Below are positions 17,159 to 25,705 of a DNA stretch of 64,000 nucleotides, in pieces. Origin of the DNA: Ralstonia sp. A12 (GTDB taxonomy: Bacteria > Pseudomonadota > Gammaproteobacteria > Burkholderiales > Burkholderiaceae). Under the pieces are notes generated by a model, which was not told the origin of the DNA, searched no databases, and saw only the letters and a program-made list of their open reading frames with translations. The position numbers and the translations under genes are program-made. Location of the stretch: the NCBI RefSeq assembly GCF_000801955.1, contig NZ_JSZO01000002.1, positions 186,001 to 250,000 on the forward strand. Direction: 5' to 3'. Position 1 is the stretch's first letter. Each line of letters starts with the position of its first letter.

Positions 17159-17162
17159 GCAA
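17153..17162. promoter_or_regulatory. Palindromic operator TTGCATGCAA over the GntR start codon
   Basis: A perfect 10-bp palindrome covering the GntR gene's own ATG. It shares its core with the 16-bp palindrome at 17296-17311. Binding by the GntR protein is inferred from position and from the palindromic sites typical of FadR-type dimers. Confidence 0.55.
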
Positions 17163-17215
17163 AGTCCTTTCTTCTTGCTTGCGGTGATTCTACTGCAACT
17201 TGCTTCCGGCGCATA

Positions 17216-17226
17216 TTGCACTGCAA
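17216..17226. promoter_or_regulatory. Related operator-like element TTGCACTGCAA
   Basis: TTGCA and TGCAA arms around a single C, in the middle of the 183-bp divergent region and resembling the two flanking TTGCATGCAA palindromes. It may be an auxiliary GntR site. Confidence 0.4.
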
Positions 17227-17295
17227 ACATCGGGTAAACACCGGCATTTTCGGCAAATTCTTAGCTTGGAATCCGTCGGCTCACTCTGCTAAAGT

Positions 17296-17311
17296 ATTTT
17301 GCATGCAAAAT
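17296..17311. promoter_or_regulatory. 16-bp palindromic operator ATTTTGCATGCAAAAT
   Basis: A perfect 16-bp palindrome 31 bp upstream of the aminotransferase ATG, overlapping a plausible promoter. It is the most extended of three related elements in the GntR/aminotransferase divergent region and the best candidate for the main GntR operator. Confidence 0.6.
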
Positions 17312-17341
17312 TCAAGATTCAACCACGGAGACAAGACAGCG

Positions 17342-18568
17342 ATGTTGCAACTCGATTTCCATCCCGCCGGCCGCCACTTCCTGCAGATTCCGGGGCCGAG
17401 CCCGGTGCCCGATCGCATCCTGCGGGCCATGAGCTACCCGACCATCGACCATCGCGGCCCGGAGTTCGGTGCGCTGGGCCGCAAGGTGCTGGCCGACATC
17501 AAGAAGATCTTCAAGACCGAGCAGCCGGTGATCATCTATCCGGCGTCGGGCACGGGCGCGTGGGAAGCCGCGCTCACCAATACGTTGAGCCCCGGCGATA
17601 CGGTGCTGATGTATGAGACCGGCCACTTCGCCACGCTGTGGAAGAAGATGGCCGAGGCGCTGGGTTTGAAGCCCGAGTTCATCGGCTTGCCGGGTGTCGA
17701 GGGCTGGCGGCGCGGCGTGCAGGCCGACATGATCGAAGCGCGCCTGCGTGCGGATACCGCGCACACCATCAAGGCCGTTTGCGTGGTGCACAACGAAACG
17801 TCGACGGGCGTGACGTCCAACATCGCGGCCGTGCGCCGGGCCATTGATGCGGCGGGCCACCCGGCGCTGCTGCTGGTCGACACCATCTCGGGTCTGGCCT
17901 CCGCCGACTACCGCCACGACGAGTGGGGCGTGGACGTGACCGTGTCCGGTTCGCAGAAGGGGTTGATGCTGCCGCCGGGCATCAGCTTCAACGCGCTGTC
18001 GGCCAAGGCCATCGCGGCCAGCAAGCATGCCAAGCTGCCGCGCGCGTTCTGGGGCTGGGAAGAGATCATCGAAGCCAACAAGAATGGCTACTGGCCGTAC
18101 ACGCCCAATACCAACCTGCTGTATGGCCTGTCGGAAGCGCTCGACATGATCCTGGGCGAGGGGCTCGACAACGTGTTCGCGCGCCATGCGCGACTGGCGG
18201 AAGCCACGCGCCGCGCCGTGCGCGCGTGGGGCCTGCAGATCCAGTGTGCGGACCCGGCGGTCTACAGCCCCGTGCTGACCGGCGTGATGATGCCCGAGGG
18301 CGTGGATGCCGATGCCGTGCGCAAGATCATCTACGAGCGCTTCGACATGTCGCTGGGGCAGGCGCTGGGCAAGATTCGCGGGACGATGTTCCGCATCGGC
18401 CACCTGGGCGACTGCAACGACCTCACGCTCATGGCCACGCTCACCGGCTGCGAGATGGGCCTGAAGCTGGCCGGCGTGCCGGTAGCCGCCAGCGGCGTGG
18501 TGGCAGCGATGGAGTACCTGGCCTCGCACACGCACACGCACACGCCCGCGTTGCGCGCGGCGGCCTGA
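17342..18568 (+). CDS. Serine-glyoxylate-type aminotransferase (class V, PLP)
   Basis: A 408-residue fold-type I aminotransferase of the SgaA/alanine-glyoxylate aminotransferase group. FLQIPGPSPVPDRILRAM at the N-terminus, YPASGTGAWEAALTNTLSPG, VVHNETSTGVTSNI and DTISGLASADY are characteristic; the PLP lysine is in VSGSQKGLMLPPG. Known relatives transaminate glyoxylate to glycine with serine or alanine as donor. The ATG at 17342 has a GGAG upstream; the open frame back to 17153 runs through the operator region and is not used. The C-terminus has an odd HTHTHTP stretch. First gene of a unit with an MFS transporter, a hydratase-like enzyme and an FAD/Fe-S dehydrogenase. Confidence 0.88.
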   Translation: MLQLDFHPAGRHFLQIPGPSPVPDRILRAMSYPTIDHRGPEFGALGRKVLADIKKIFKTEQPVIIYPASGTGAWEAALTNTLSPGDTVLMYETGHFATLWKKMAEALGLKPEFIGLPGVEGWRRGVQADMIEARLRADTAHTIKAVCVVHNETSTGVTSNIAAVRRAIDAAGHPALLLVDTISGLASADYRHDEWGVDVTVSGSQKGLMLPPGISFNALSAKAIAASKHAKLPRAFWGWEEIIEANKNGYWPYTPNTNLLYGLSEALDMILGEGLDNVFARHARLAEATRRAVRAWGLQIQCADPAVYSPVLTGVMMPEGVDADAVRKIIYERFDMSLGQALGKIRGTMFRIGHLGDCNDLTLMATLTGCEMGLKLAGVPVAASGVVAAMEYLASHTHTHTPALRAAA

Positions 18569-18583
18569 GCGCACTCCCAACCC

Positions 18584-18612
18584 GAGGGCGCTGACCGATA
18601 AGCGGCGCCCTC
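18584..18612. terminator. Stem-loop between the aminotransferase and MFS genes
   Basis: GAGGGCGC pairs with GCGCCCTC across a 13-nt loop shortly after the aminotransferase stop. There is no T-run, so it may tune downstream expression or stabilise mRNA rather than terminate. Confidence 0.4.
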
Positions 18613-18771
18613 CTAACTGACGCACCCCTTCAGCAGACAGCGATGGCTGCGCCGTACGACTGAGTCGGCGCGCGGCCAGGGCGGCGTGCGCCCCGCCCGA
18701 TTGCTCAGCAACCAATTAGCCGGACAAAGAGCCGGCCTCTGCTGCAGGCCGACCACCCAAGGAGACAAAAC

Positions 18772-20046
18772 ATGAAGCTGTTCCGAGCGACCAATGTCGT
18801 GTTGGTCATGCTATGCGTGATGTATTTCGTCACCTACCTCGACCGCGTGAACGTGAGTACCGCAGCCGCGGGCTTTGGCAACGAGTTCGGGTTGAACAAG
18901 ACGGAGATCGGGCTGGTGTTCTCCGCGTTTGCGTACCCGTATCTCGTGTTTCAAATCATCGGCGGCTGGGTGAGCGACCGCTTTGGCGCGCGCCGCACGT
19001 TGCTGGTGTGCGGCGTGCTGTGGGCCATCGCCACGTTGCTCACCGGCATGGCCGGCGGGTTGATCTCGCTGCTGGCTGCGCGCCTGCTGCTGGGCCTGGG
19101 CGAAGGCGCGACCTTCCCGGCGGCCACGGCGGCCATGTCGCGCTGGGTGGCGCGCGAGAAGCGCGGCTTCGCGCAGGGCATCACCCATGCGTTCGCCCGC
19201 ATCGGCAATGCCGTCGCCCCGGCAGCCGTGGTGGCCATCATGGCTGTGTATGGCTGGCGTGAGTCGTTCTACATCTGCGGTGTCATCAGCCTGGTCTGGG
19301 TGGCGCTGTGGGCGCTGGTCTATACCGAGCACCCGAAAGACCACCCGCGCATCACGCAGCAAGAACTCGACATGCTGCCCGCGCCCAAGCAGAAGCCCAC
19401 CAGCGTGCCGTGGGGTCCGTTGTTCAAGCGCATGGCACCCGTGACGGTGGTCTATTTCTGCTACGGCTGGACGCTGTGGCTGTTCCTGAGCTGGATCCCG
19501 CAGTACTTCCTGCACAGCTACTCGCTGGACCTGAAGAAATCTGCCGTGTTCGCTTCGGCCGTGTTCTTTGCGGGTGTGATTGGCGACACGCTGGGCGGCA
19601 TCGTGACCGACAAGATCTACGCCCGCACCGGCAGCCTCAAGCGCGCCCGCAGCTGGATGGTGGCGGTGTGCATGCTGCTGACGATGCTGTCACTCCTGCC
19701 GCTGCTGTTCATGCATGACCTGTATGTGTCGATGGCGTGCCTGGCGGCAGGCTTCTTCTTTGCCGAGATGACGATCGGGCCGATGTGGGCCGTGCCGATG
19801 GACATCGCGCCGGAGCACTCGGGCACCGCCAGCGGCATGATGAACTCGGGTTCCGCGCTGGCGGCCATCCTGTCGCCGGTCATTTCCGGCTACGTGATCG
19901 ACCGCTTCGGCAGTTGGGAGCTGCCCTTCATCGGCAGCATGGTGCTGATGGGCCTGGGTGTGGTGCTGGCCTTCCGCATGCAGCCGGAGAGCCGCTTCGC
20001 CAATACTACCGCTACGCCGGTGGCCACCGAACGTTCACCGGCCTGA
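18772..20046 (+). CDS. MFS transporter, anion:cation symporter type
   Basis: A 424-residue, 12-helix major facilitator. The loop 2-3 signature reads GGWVSDRFGARRTLLVCG. Its opening LCVMYFVTYLDRVNVSTAA is typical of the ACS family (glucarate, tartrate, phthalate and 4-hydroxyphenylacetate carriers), which import organic anions with H+. An AAGGAG ribosome site precedes the ATG. The position between aminotransferase and hydratase genes implies uptake of the acid degraded by this unit. The 203-nt gap to the aminotransferase contains a hairpin, so expression may be partly uncoupled. Confidence 0.88.
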   Translation: MKLFRATNVVLVMLCVMYFVTYLDRVNVSTAAAGFGNEFGLNKTEIGLVFSAFAYPYLVFQIIGGWVSDRFGARRTLLVCGVLWAIATLLTGMAGGLISLLAARLLLGLGEGATFPAATAAMSRWVAREKRGFAQGITHAFARIGNAVAPAAVVAIMAVYGWRESFYICGVISLVWVALWALVYTEHPKDHPRITQQELDMLPAPKQKPTSVPWGPLFKRMAPVTVVYFCYGWTLWLFLSWIPQYFLHSYSLDLKKSAVFASAVFFAGVIGDTLGGIVTDKIYARTGSLKRARSWMVAVCMLLTMLSLLPLLFMHDLYVSMACLAAGFFFAEMTIGPMWAVPMDIAPEHSGTASGMMNSGSALAAILSPVISGYVIDRFGSWELPFIGSMVLMGLGVVLAFRMQPESRFANTTATPVATERSPA

Positions 20047-20103
20047 TGCCTGCAGTCAAACGGGGCGCCGCCGCGGTGGCGCCCGCCTTCCTACGTCTTC
20101 CCC

Positions 20104-20874
20104 ATGATTGAAACCTCTACTGAGACCCTGGCCGAACGCCTTGCGGCCGGCTGGCAGAGCGGCATTGCATTTGCCGAGCTGCCGCATGCACTCATTCCCA
20201 CCAGCGCAGAGGCAGCGTATGCCGCGCAAGCACAGTTGCTGATTGCGCACGGCACTTCCATCGGTGCGTGGAAGGTCGGCGCCAAGGGGCCGGATGCGCC
20301 CATCCAGGGTTCGCCGCTGCCGCAGAGTGGTTTGCACTTTCACGGCGCCACGTTGCCGCAGCATGCGTTTCGCCCACTGGGGCTGGAGCTGGAAATCGCG
20401 TTCTGCTTTGGCCGCGCATTCGCCGCACGTGCCCAGGCGTATGACGATGCCGAGGTGCTCGACGGCATCGCCTACATGGCCGCCGCCGTGGAGATCGTCA
20501 CCAGCCGCTTCCACGAATGGCCAGCGGTTGACCGCTTCGCGCAGCTTGCCGATCTGCAGAACCACGGCGCGCTGGTGATGGGCGAGGTGGTGGCGTACCG
20601 CGCGGATTTTCCATTCGTGGCACCCAGCCTCTCATTCACCGTGAACAGCCGCAGCGTGGTTGACGGCACGCCGGCCAATCCGGCGGGGGACCCACGACGG
20701 TTGCTGCCCTGGCTCGTCAATCACGCCACGCAGCGTGGGATGACGTTGCCGTCCGGCACGCTCGTCACCACCGGTTCGTACACGGGCATGCATTTCCCGG
20801 ACACCGCAACCGGCCCGAACGCCGTGCTCGGTCGTATCGACGGCCTGCCGCCTGTGGGCTTCACGCTCGCCTGA
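20104..20874 (+). CDS. 2-oxopent-4-enoate hydratase-like protein (FAH/MhpD superfamily)
   Basis: A 256-residue protein of the fumarylacetoacetase-like fold, resembling MhpD/4-oxalocrotonate decarboxylase types. Visible features are IGAWKVGAKGPDAPIQGS, LGLELEIAFCFGRAF (the ExE-type metal ligands within LELEIAF) and a C-terminal GTLVTTGSYTGMHF segment matching the family's G-T-x-x-x-T-G-S pattern. It would hydrate or decarboxylate a 2-oxo acid. It starts 58 nt after the MFS gene and is followed 26 nt later by the FAD/Fe-S dehydrogenase. Substrate not determinable from sequence. Confidence 0.8.
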   Translation: MIETSTETLAERLAAGWQSGIAFAELPHALIPTSAEAAYAAQAQLLIAHGTSIGAWKVGAKGPDAPIQGSPLPQSGLHFHGATLPQHAFRPLGLELEIAFCFGRAFAARAQAYDDAEVLDGIAYMAAAVEIVTSRFHEWPAVDRFAQLADLQNHGALVMGEVVAYRADFPFVAPSLSFTVNSRSVVDGTPANPAGDPRRLLPWLVNHATQRGMTLPSGTLVTTGSYTGMHFPDTATGPNAVLGRIDGLPPVGFTLA

Positions 20875-20899
20875 AACGCTGTCTCTCACCCGCACCGCC

Positions 20900-23800
20900 A
20901 TGAACGCCAGTACGCCTGCCTCGCTGCTCCAACCCGTGCGCTTCGTGCCCTCGCAGGGCGCGGCGCTTTCACCGCTGTTTGCCCGGCTGCGCAAGGAACT
21001 GCGTGGCGATGTGCTGGCCGACCGCGCCAGCCGTGGCCGCTATGCGACCGACGCGTCGATCTATCAGATCATGCCGCTGGGCGTGGTCGTGCCGCGCGAT
21101 CAGGCCGATCTGCTGCGCGCGCTCGACATTGCGCGTGATCAGAAGATGCCGGTGCTGGCGCGCGGCGCTGGCACGAGCCAGTGCGGCCAGACCGTGGGCG
21201 AGGCGCTGGTCATCGACAACAGCAAGTGGCTCAACAAGGTCATCGACTTTGACGCACCGGCGCGCACCGTCACCGTGGAGCCCGGCATCGTGCTGGACCA
21301 CCTGAACGCGTGGCTCAAGCCGCACGGGCTGTGGTTTCCGGTGGATGTGTCGACGGGTGCGCAATGCACGATTGGCGGTATGACGGGCAACAACTCGTGC
21401 GGCTCGCGCTCGATCGAGTACGGCAACATGGTGCACAACGTACTCGCCATCGACGCGGTGCTGGCCGATGGCAGTGAATGCCGTTTCGGTTCACTCGCGC
21501 AGCCGGTGGCGGATGCCCGCACGCTCGGCCTGCTGCGTGGGCTGGAGCGCATCGCCCAACGTGAGCGTGACGAAATCATCGAGCGCGTGCCCAAGGTGCT
21601 GCGCCGCGTGGCCGGCTACAACATCGACCTGTTCGATTGCCAGAACCCGCGCGCCTATACCGACGACGGCTACGCCAACCTGTCGCACATCCTCGTCGGC
21701 TCGGAAGGCACCCTGGCCTATAGCCGACAGATCACGCTCAAGCTGGCGCCGCTGCCTACGCACAAGGTGCTGGGGGTCGTGAACTTCCCGACCTTCTACC
21801 AGGCGATGGACATGACGCAACACATCGTCAAGCTCAAGCCCGTGGCGGTGGAGCTGGTCGATCGCACGATGATCGACCTGTCGATGGAGAACCCGGCCTT
21901 CCGCCCCGTCATCGAGAAGGCATTGGTGGGCGAACCGCAGGCCATCCTGCTAGTGGAATTTGCCGGCGAGACGCGCGATGCGCTGCTGGCTCAACTCGAC
22001 CGCTTGACCGAGCTGATGGCCGATCTGGGGCTGCCTGACAGCGTGGTGAAGATGCCCGAAGCCGGTCCGCAAAAGGCACTGTGGGATGTGCGCAAGGCGG
22101 GCCTGAACATCATGATGAGCATGAAGGGCGACGGCAAGCCCGTGTCCTTCATTGAAGACTGCGCAGTCCCGCTCGAACATCTGGCCGAGTACACGAGCAA
22201 GCTAACGGAGGTGTTCCACAAGCACGAGACCGAGGGCACGTGGTACGCCCACGCCAGCGTCGGCACGCTGCATGTGCGGCCCATTCTCGACATGCGGCGC
22301 GACGGCGCCACGCGCATGCGCGAGATTGCGGAAGAGGCTGCCGCGCTGGTGCGCGAGTACAAAGGCGCCTACTCCGGTGAACACGGTGACGGCCTGTGCC
22401 GAGGTGAGTGGGTAGCCTGGCAATACGGCCCGCGCATCAACGCCGCCTTTACTGAAATCAAGACGCTGTTCGATCCCGACAACCGTTTCAACCCCGACAA
22501 GATCGTCAACCCGCCGCGCATGGATGCGCGCGAGCATTTCCGCTTTGCGCCGGGTTATGCGGCCACGCCGATGCAGCCCGCGTTGGACTGGTCCGCATGG
22601 AACGTCAAGCGCGATCCGCTCACGGGGCAGGAGACGGCGCCCGGCACGGGCACGGACCTGTCGCACGGCCTCGCCTCCGCCGTGGAGATGTGCAACAACA
22701 ACGGGCATTGCCGCAAGTTCGACGCCGGCACCATGTGCCCGAGTTACCGCGTCACGCGTGATGAGCAGCATGTAACGCGCGGCCGAGCCAACACACTGCG
22801 TCTGGCGGTGTCTGGTCAACTCGGCCCCGACGGGTTGGCCAGTGAGGATGTGAAGGCTGCGCTGGACCTGTGCGTGTCGTGCAAAGGCTGCAAGCGCGAT
22901 TGCCCGACCGGTGTCGACATGGCGCGCTTCAAGATCGAGGCGCGTCATGCGTGGAACCGCAAACACGGCACCACGCTGCGCGAGCGCCTGGTGGCTTACC
23001 TGCCGCGCTATGCGCCGTGGGCTACGCGCCTGCGCACTGTGTTGGCGCTGGCCGATGGCGTGCCGTTTGTCTCGGGCCGCGTCAAACAGTGGATGGGTCT
23101 GGCGCCGCAGCGTTCGCTGCCGCGGTTTGCCAAGCCGTTCCTGTCTGATGCGCGTGCAACGGCGACGCCCGCCGAGTCGGCCACGCGCGAGGTCCTGTTG
23201 TTTGTCGATACCTTCAGCAACACGCAGGAGCCCGAGAACGCGCGCGCCGCACAGGCCGTGCTCGAAGCCGCCGGCTACACCGTGCACTTCAACGTGCGCC
23301 CTGGCGAGCGCCCGCTCTGCTGCGGCCGCACCTTCCTCGCCGCTGGGCTGGTCGACGAGGCCAAGGCAGAAGCACGCCGCACGCTGGACGCATTGCGCCC
23401 GTACCTGGAACGCGGCGTTGCCATCGTCGGGCTGGAACCGTCGTGTCTGCTTTCCATGCGCGATGAGTTCCTGACCTACGGCTACGGCGATGCCGCGCGG
23501 CAGTTGGCTGATCACGCCTTCCTGTTCGAAGAGTTTCTGGTGCGCGAGCGCAAAGCTGGCCGGCTGTCGCTGCAACTGAAAGCGTTGGATGTGCCCGAGG
23601 CGTTGGTGCACGGCCATTGCCATCAGAAGGCGTTCGACGCGTTCACGCCGGTGCAGACCGTGCTGGGCTGGGTTCCGGGGCTGAAGGTGTCGCCGGTGGA
23701 GTCATCGTGCTGCGGTATGGCCGGCAGCTTCGGCTACGAGGCAGAGCACTATGCGGCATCGCAGGCCATGGCAGAGCTGTCGCTGCTGCCGGCGGTGCGC

Positions 23801-23920
23801 AAACGGGCGGAGGGGACGATTGTCGTGGCAGACGGCACGAGCTGCCGGCACCAGATCAAGGACGGCGCGCAGGCGGAGGCTGTCCATGTAGCCAGGGTGT
23901 TGGAACGGGCGTTGATGTAG
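20900..23920 (+). CDS. FAD-binding and Fe-S-binding 2-hydroxyacid dehydrogenase (GlcD-GlcF-like fusion)
   Basis: A 1006-residue, multi-domain oxidoreductase. Residues about 50-260 are the PCMH-type FAD-binding domain (LARGAGTSQCGQTVGEALVID, TIGGMTGNNSCGSRS); 260-540 the FAD-oxidase C-terminal domain (YSGEHGDGLCRGEW). From about 600 comes an Fe-S region with NNNGHCRK and CVSCKGCKRDCPTG, then two CCG domains (RPLCCGRTFLAAG and SSCCGMAGSFG). This architecture matches the YdiJ-like and D-lactate/D-2-hydroxyglutarate dehydrogenase group, membrane-associated and passing electrons to quinone. In this unit it would oxidise a D-2-hydroxyacid to the keto acid used by the aminotransferase (inference). 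Confidence 0.9.
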   Translation: MNASTPASLLQPVRFVPSQGAALSPLFARLRKELRGDVLADRASRGRYATDASIYQIMPLGVVVPRDQADLLRALDIARDQKMPVLARGAGTSQCGQTVGEALVIDNSKWLNKVIDFDAPARTVTVEPGIVLDHLNAWLKPHGLWFPVDVSTGAQCTIGGMTGNNSCGSRSIEYGNMVHNVLAIDAVLADGSECRFGSLAQPVADARTLGLLRGLERIAQRERDEIIERVPKVLRRVAGYNIDLFDCQNPRAYTDDGYANLSHILVGSEGTLAYSRQITLKLAPLPTHKVLGVVNFPTFYQAMDMTQHIVKLKPVAVELVDRTMIDLSMENPAFRPVIEKALVGEPQAILLVEFAGETRDALLAQLDRLTELMADLGLPDSVVKMPEAGPQKALWDVRKAGLNIMMSMKGDGKPVSFIEDCAVPLEHLAEYTSKLTEVFHKHETEGTWYAHASVGTLHVRPILDMRRDGATRMREIAEEAAALVREYKGAYSGEHGDGLCRGEWVAWQYGPRINAAFTEIKTLFDPDNRFNPDKIVNPPRMDAREHFRFAPGYAATPMQPALDWSAWNVKRDPLTGQETAPGTGTDLSHGLASAVEMCNNNGHCRKFDAGTMCPSYRVTRDEQHVTRGRANTLRLAVSGQLGPDGLASEDVKAALDLCVSCKGCKRDCPTGVDMARFKIEARHAWNRKHGTTLRERLVAYLPRYAPWATRLRTVLALADGVPFVSGRVKQWMGLAPQRSLPRFAKPFLSDARATATPAESATREVLLFVDTFSNTQEPENARAAQAVLEAAGYTVHFNVRPGERPLCCGRTFLAAGLVDEAKAEARRTLDALRPYLERGVAIVGLEPSCLLSMRDEFLTYGYGDAARQLADHAFLFEEFLVRERKAGRLSLQLKALDVPEALVHGHCHQKAFDAFTPVQTVLGWVPGLKVSPVESSCCGMAGSFGYEAEHYAASQAMAELSLLPAVRKRAEGTIVVADGTSCRHQIKDGAQAEAVHVARVLERALM

Positions 23921-23961
23921 TCATCCAACGGCCCAACCCGCGCGCCATCTGAGGACAGGCG

Positions 23962-24441
23962 TTAGCCCCGCCGTGCAGCTTCGATCGCGGCGATGTCGAT
24001 CTTGCCCATCGTCATCATCGCGTCGAATGCGCGTTTGGCGGCGGCGGGGTCGGGGTCGCAGATCGCCTCACTGAGAACACGGGGGGTGATCTGCCACGAG
24101 ATGCCCCAGCGGTCTTTGCACCAGCCACAGGCGCTTTCCTCGCCGCCGTTGTTGACGATGGCATTCCACAAGCGGTCGGTTTCGGCCTGGTCGTCCGTTG
24201 CGATCTGAAAAGAGAAGGCTTCGTTGTGCTGGAACGCCGGGCCGCCGTTCAGCCCCAGGCAGGGAATGCCTGCCACGGTGAACTCAACGGTCAGCACGTT
24301 GCCCTGCTTGCCGGCAGGGTAGTCGCCCGGTGCGCGGTGGATGGCCTGTACCGCGCTGTCGGGGAAGGTCTCGGCATAGAAGTTGGCCGCGTCAACCGCA
24401 TCGTGGTTGAACCACAGACAGATCGAGTTCTTGCTGGGCAT
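23962..24441 (-). CDS. VOC-superfamily protein (PhnB / 3-demethylubiquinone methyltransferase-like domain)
   Basis: A 159-residue protein of the glyoxalase/VOC fold. The pattern SICLWFNHDAVDAANFYAET, VEFTVAGIPCLGLNGGPAFQ and CGWCKDRWGISWQITP is that of the PhnB-like family often mislabelled as 3-demethylubiquinone-9 methyltransferase. Biochemical function is not established for most members. A stand-alone gene convergent with the FAD/Fe-S dehydrogenase. Confidence 0.85.
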   Translation of the reverse strand: MPSKNSICLWFNHDAVDAANFYAETFPDSAVQAIHRAPGDYPAGKQGNVLTVEFTVAGIPCLGLNGGPAFQHNEAFSFQIATDDQAETDRLWNAIVNNGGEESACGWCKDRWGISWQITPRVLSEAICDPDPAAAKRAFDAMMTMGKIDIAAIEAARRG

Positions 24442-24768
24442 AGGCGTCTCCTGACGCGTCGGGCATGGGCATCCGTCACGAATGGAGCGGCTTCAATCGA
24501 TCACATCGCCGCGTGCTGCAGGACGGGATGCATGCCGTTGTCGGGACGGCCAATGTCTCACACTCTCGCAGCAGATGCATGTCGGTGCGATCCAGGAGGA
24601 TGCCGCCGCCATGGTGGGCGGGGTCATCTGCTGCGCTGGGATGACGGCATCACAGACGCCAGTCACCATTCTCCCTACTATGCATTGCCATCGTGCGCTT
24701 CAGGGGCGTGGAGCGCACGCGGTCGAACTGTGTTGCAGCAAGAAATCATCGAGAGTATAGTTAGCCAA
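24442..24768. other. Intergenic region upstream of the ArsR gene
   Basis: About 327 bp between the divergent VOC and ArsR genes. Reading frames across it are open but show no recognisable protein, ribosome site or repeat. The last 50 bp become AT-richer (GAGAGTATAGTTAGCC) and probably hold the ArsR promoter. Confidence 0.4.
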
Positions 24769-25113
24769 ATGGATAACAATGCAGTTGCGCTAGACGCGAT
24801 CTTTCATGCGCTTGCAGACCCGACGCGCAGGGCTGTTGTTCATCGGCTGGGTAGCGGGCCCGCAACGGTGAGTGAACTGGCAGAGCCATTCGACATGGCC
24901 CTGCCGTCTTTCATGAAGCACGTGCGGGTACTGGAAATGACCGGGTTGGTCCGTTCCAGCAAGAGCGGCCGAATCCGGACGTGCGTGCTTGAACAAGAGA
25001 AGCTGGATGCCGCCGAGCGCTGGTTTGCAGACCAGCGCGCGACCTGGGCAAGCCGGTATCGCAACCTGGACAACCTCTTAGAAGAACTGAAAGGAGATGG
25101 TGATGAAAGCTGA
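24769..25113 (+). CDS. ArsR-family winged-helix regulator
   Basis: A 114-residue repressor-like protein. HALADPTRRAVVHRLGSGPA and VSELAEPFDMALPSFMKHVR followed by VLEMTGLVRSSKSGR are the ArsR helix-turn-helix and wing. No metal-binding CxC is present, so this is the SRPBCC-associated subgroup, not a metal sensor. The open frame extends back to 24226, but the resemblance begins at this ATG. It overlaps the SRPBCC gene by 11 nt; such pairs are very common and the regulator probably controls the pair. Confidence 0.9.
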   Translation: MDNNAVALDAIFHALADPTRRAVVHRLGSGPATVSELAEPFDMALPSFMKHVRVLEMTGLVRSSKSGRIRTCVLEQEKLDAAERWFADQRATWASRYRNLDNLLEELKGDGDES

Positions 25114-25618
25114 GCTTCAATTTGATTTCCTCGTCGACAAGGAAAAGAGCAGCATCACAGTGAAGAAGGCGTTCGCGGCAAAGCGCCAACTCGTGTGGGA
25201 TTGCCACACAAAGCGTGAATTGCTCGATCGCTGGTTTGCACCCAAGCCTCTGACTACCCAGACCAAGCACATGGAGTTCAAGGCAGGGGGCTATTGGCTC
25301 TACGCCATGATCACCCCTGAAGGGCAAGCTTTCTGGAGCCGTCTGGACTATCAGTCCATCAACCCGATCGACGGCTACACGGCGTTGGACGGCTTCAGCG
25401 ACGAAACTGGCGTCGTGAATCCCGACATGCCCAGGGCGCGTTGGGATGTCGCCTTTACCGATATGAGGGACCAGACCCTGGTGACGACCGTGGTTGTGTA
25501 CAACTCGCCAGAGGATGTGCAAAAGGTGATCGACATGGGGTTGAGGGATGGCATGACCTCCACCCTTGAACGACTCGACGAGCTGCTGCTGACCCTCGGT
25601 GCGGAGGCGCAGGCATAA
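25103..25618 (+). CDS. SRPBCC/AHSA1-domain protein
   Basis: A 171-residue START-like (Aha1 homology) protein. Typical features are ITVKKAFAAKRQLVWDCHTK, LLDRWFAPKPL and FKAGGYWLYAMITPEG, forming the beginning of the ligand-binding helix-grip fold. The ATG at 25103 is preferred to that at 25097 because AAGGAG then lies at a normal distance. Coupled to the ArsR gene. Ligand unknown. Confidence 0.88.
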   Translation: MKAELQFDFLVDKEKSSITVKKAFAAKRQLVWDCHTKRELLDRWFAPKPLTTQTKHMEFKAGGYWLYAMITPEGQAFWSRLDYQSINPIDGYTALDGFSDETGVVNPDMPRARWDVAFTDMRDQTLVTTVVVYNSPEDVQKVIDMGLRDGMTSTLERLDELLLTLGAEAQA

Positions 25619-25640
25619 GCCGCACGTTGGCCTCTTCAGG

Positions 25641-25678
25641 CCAGGAGCAGAAGGGCTTCGTTGATCTTCTGCTCCTGG
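25641..25678. terminator. 13-bp stem-loop between SRPBCC and methyltransferase genes
   Basis: CCAGGAGCAGAAG pairs perfectly with CTTCTGCTCCTGG over a 12-nt loop. It lies between two convergent genes and could terminate both, though neither side has a clear T-run. Confidence 0.6.
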
Positions 25679-25705
25679 CTGGAAACGGCGACCGACCTGC
25701 GTATC

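Noticed and set aside
15468-17162. Minus-strand open frame of 564 codons
   Set aside because: Spans the LysR and GntR genes in a wrong frame and crosses their intergenic region; composition is not protein-like.
18529-18546. CACACG-type repeat giving HTHTHT in the aminotransferase C-terminus
   Set aside because: Noted as a coding oddity; too short to call a functional repeat or a metal-binding tag.
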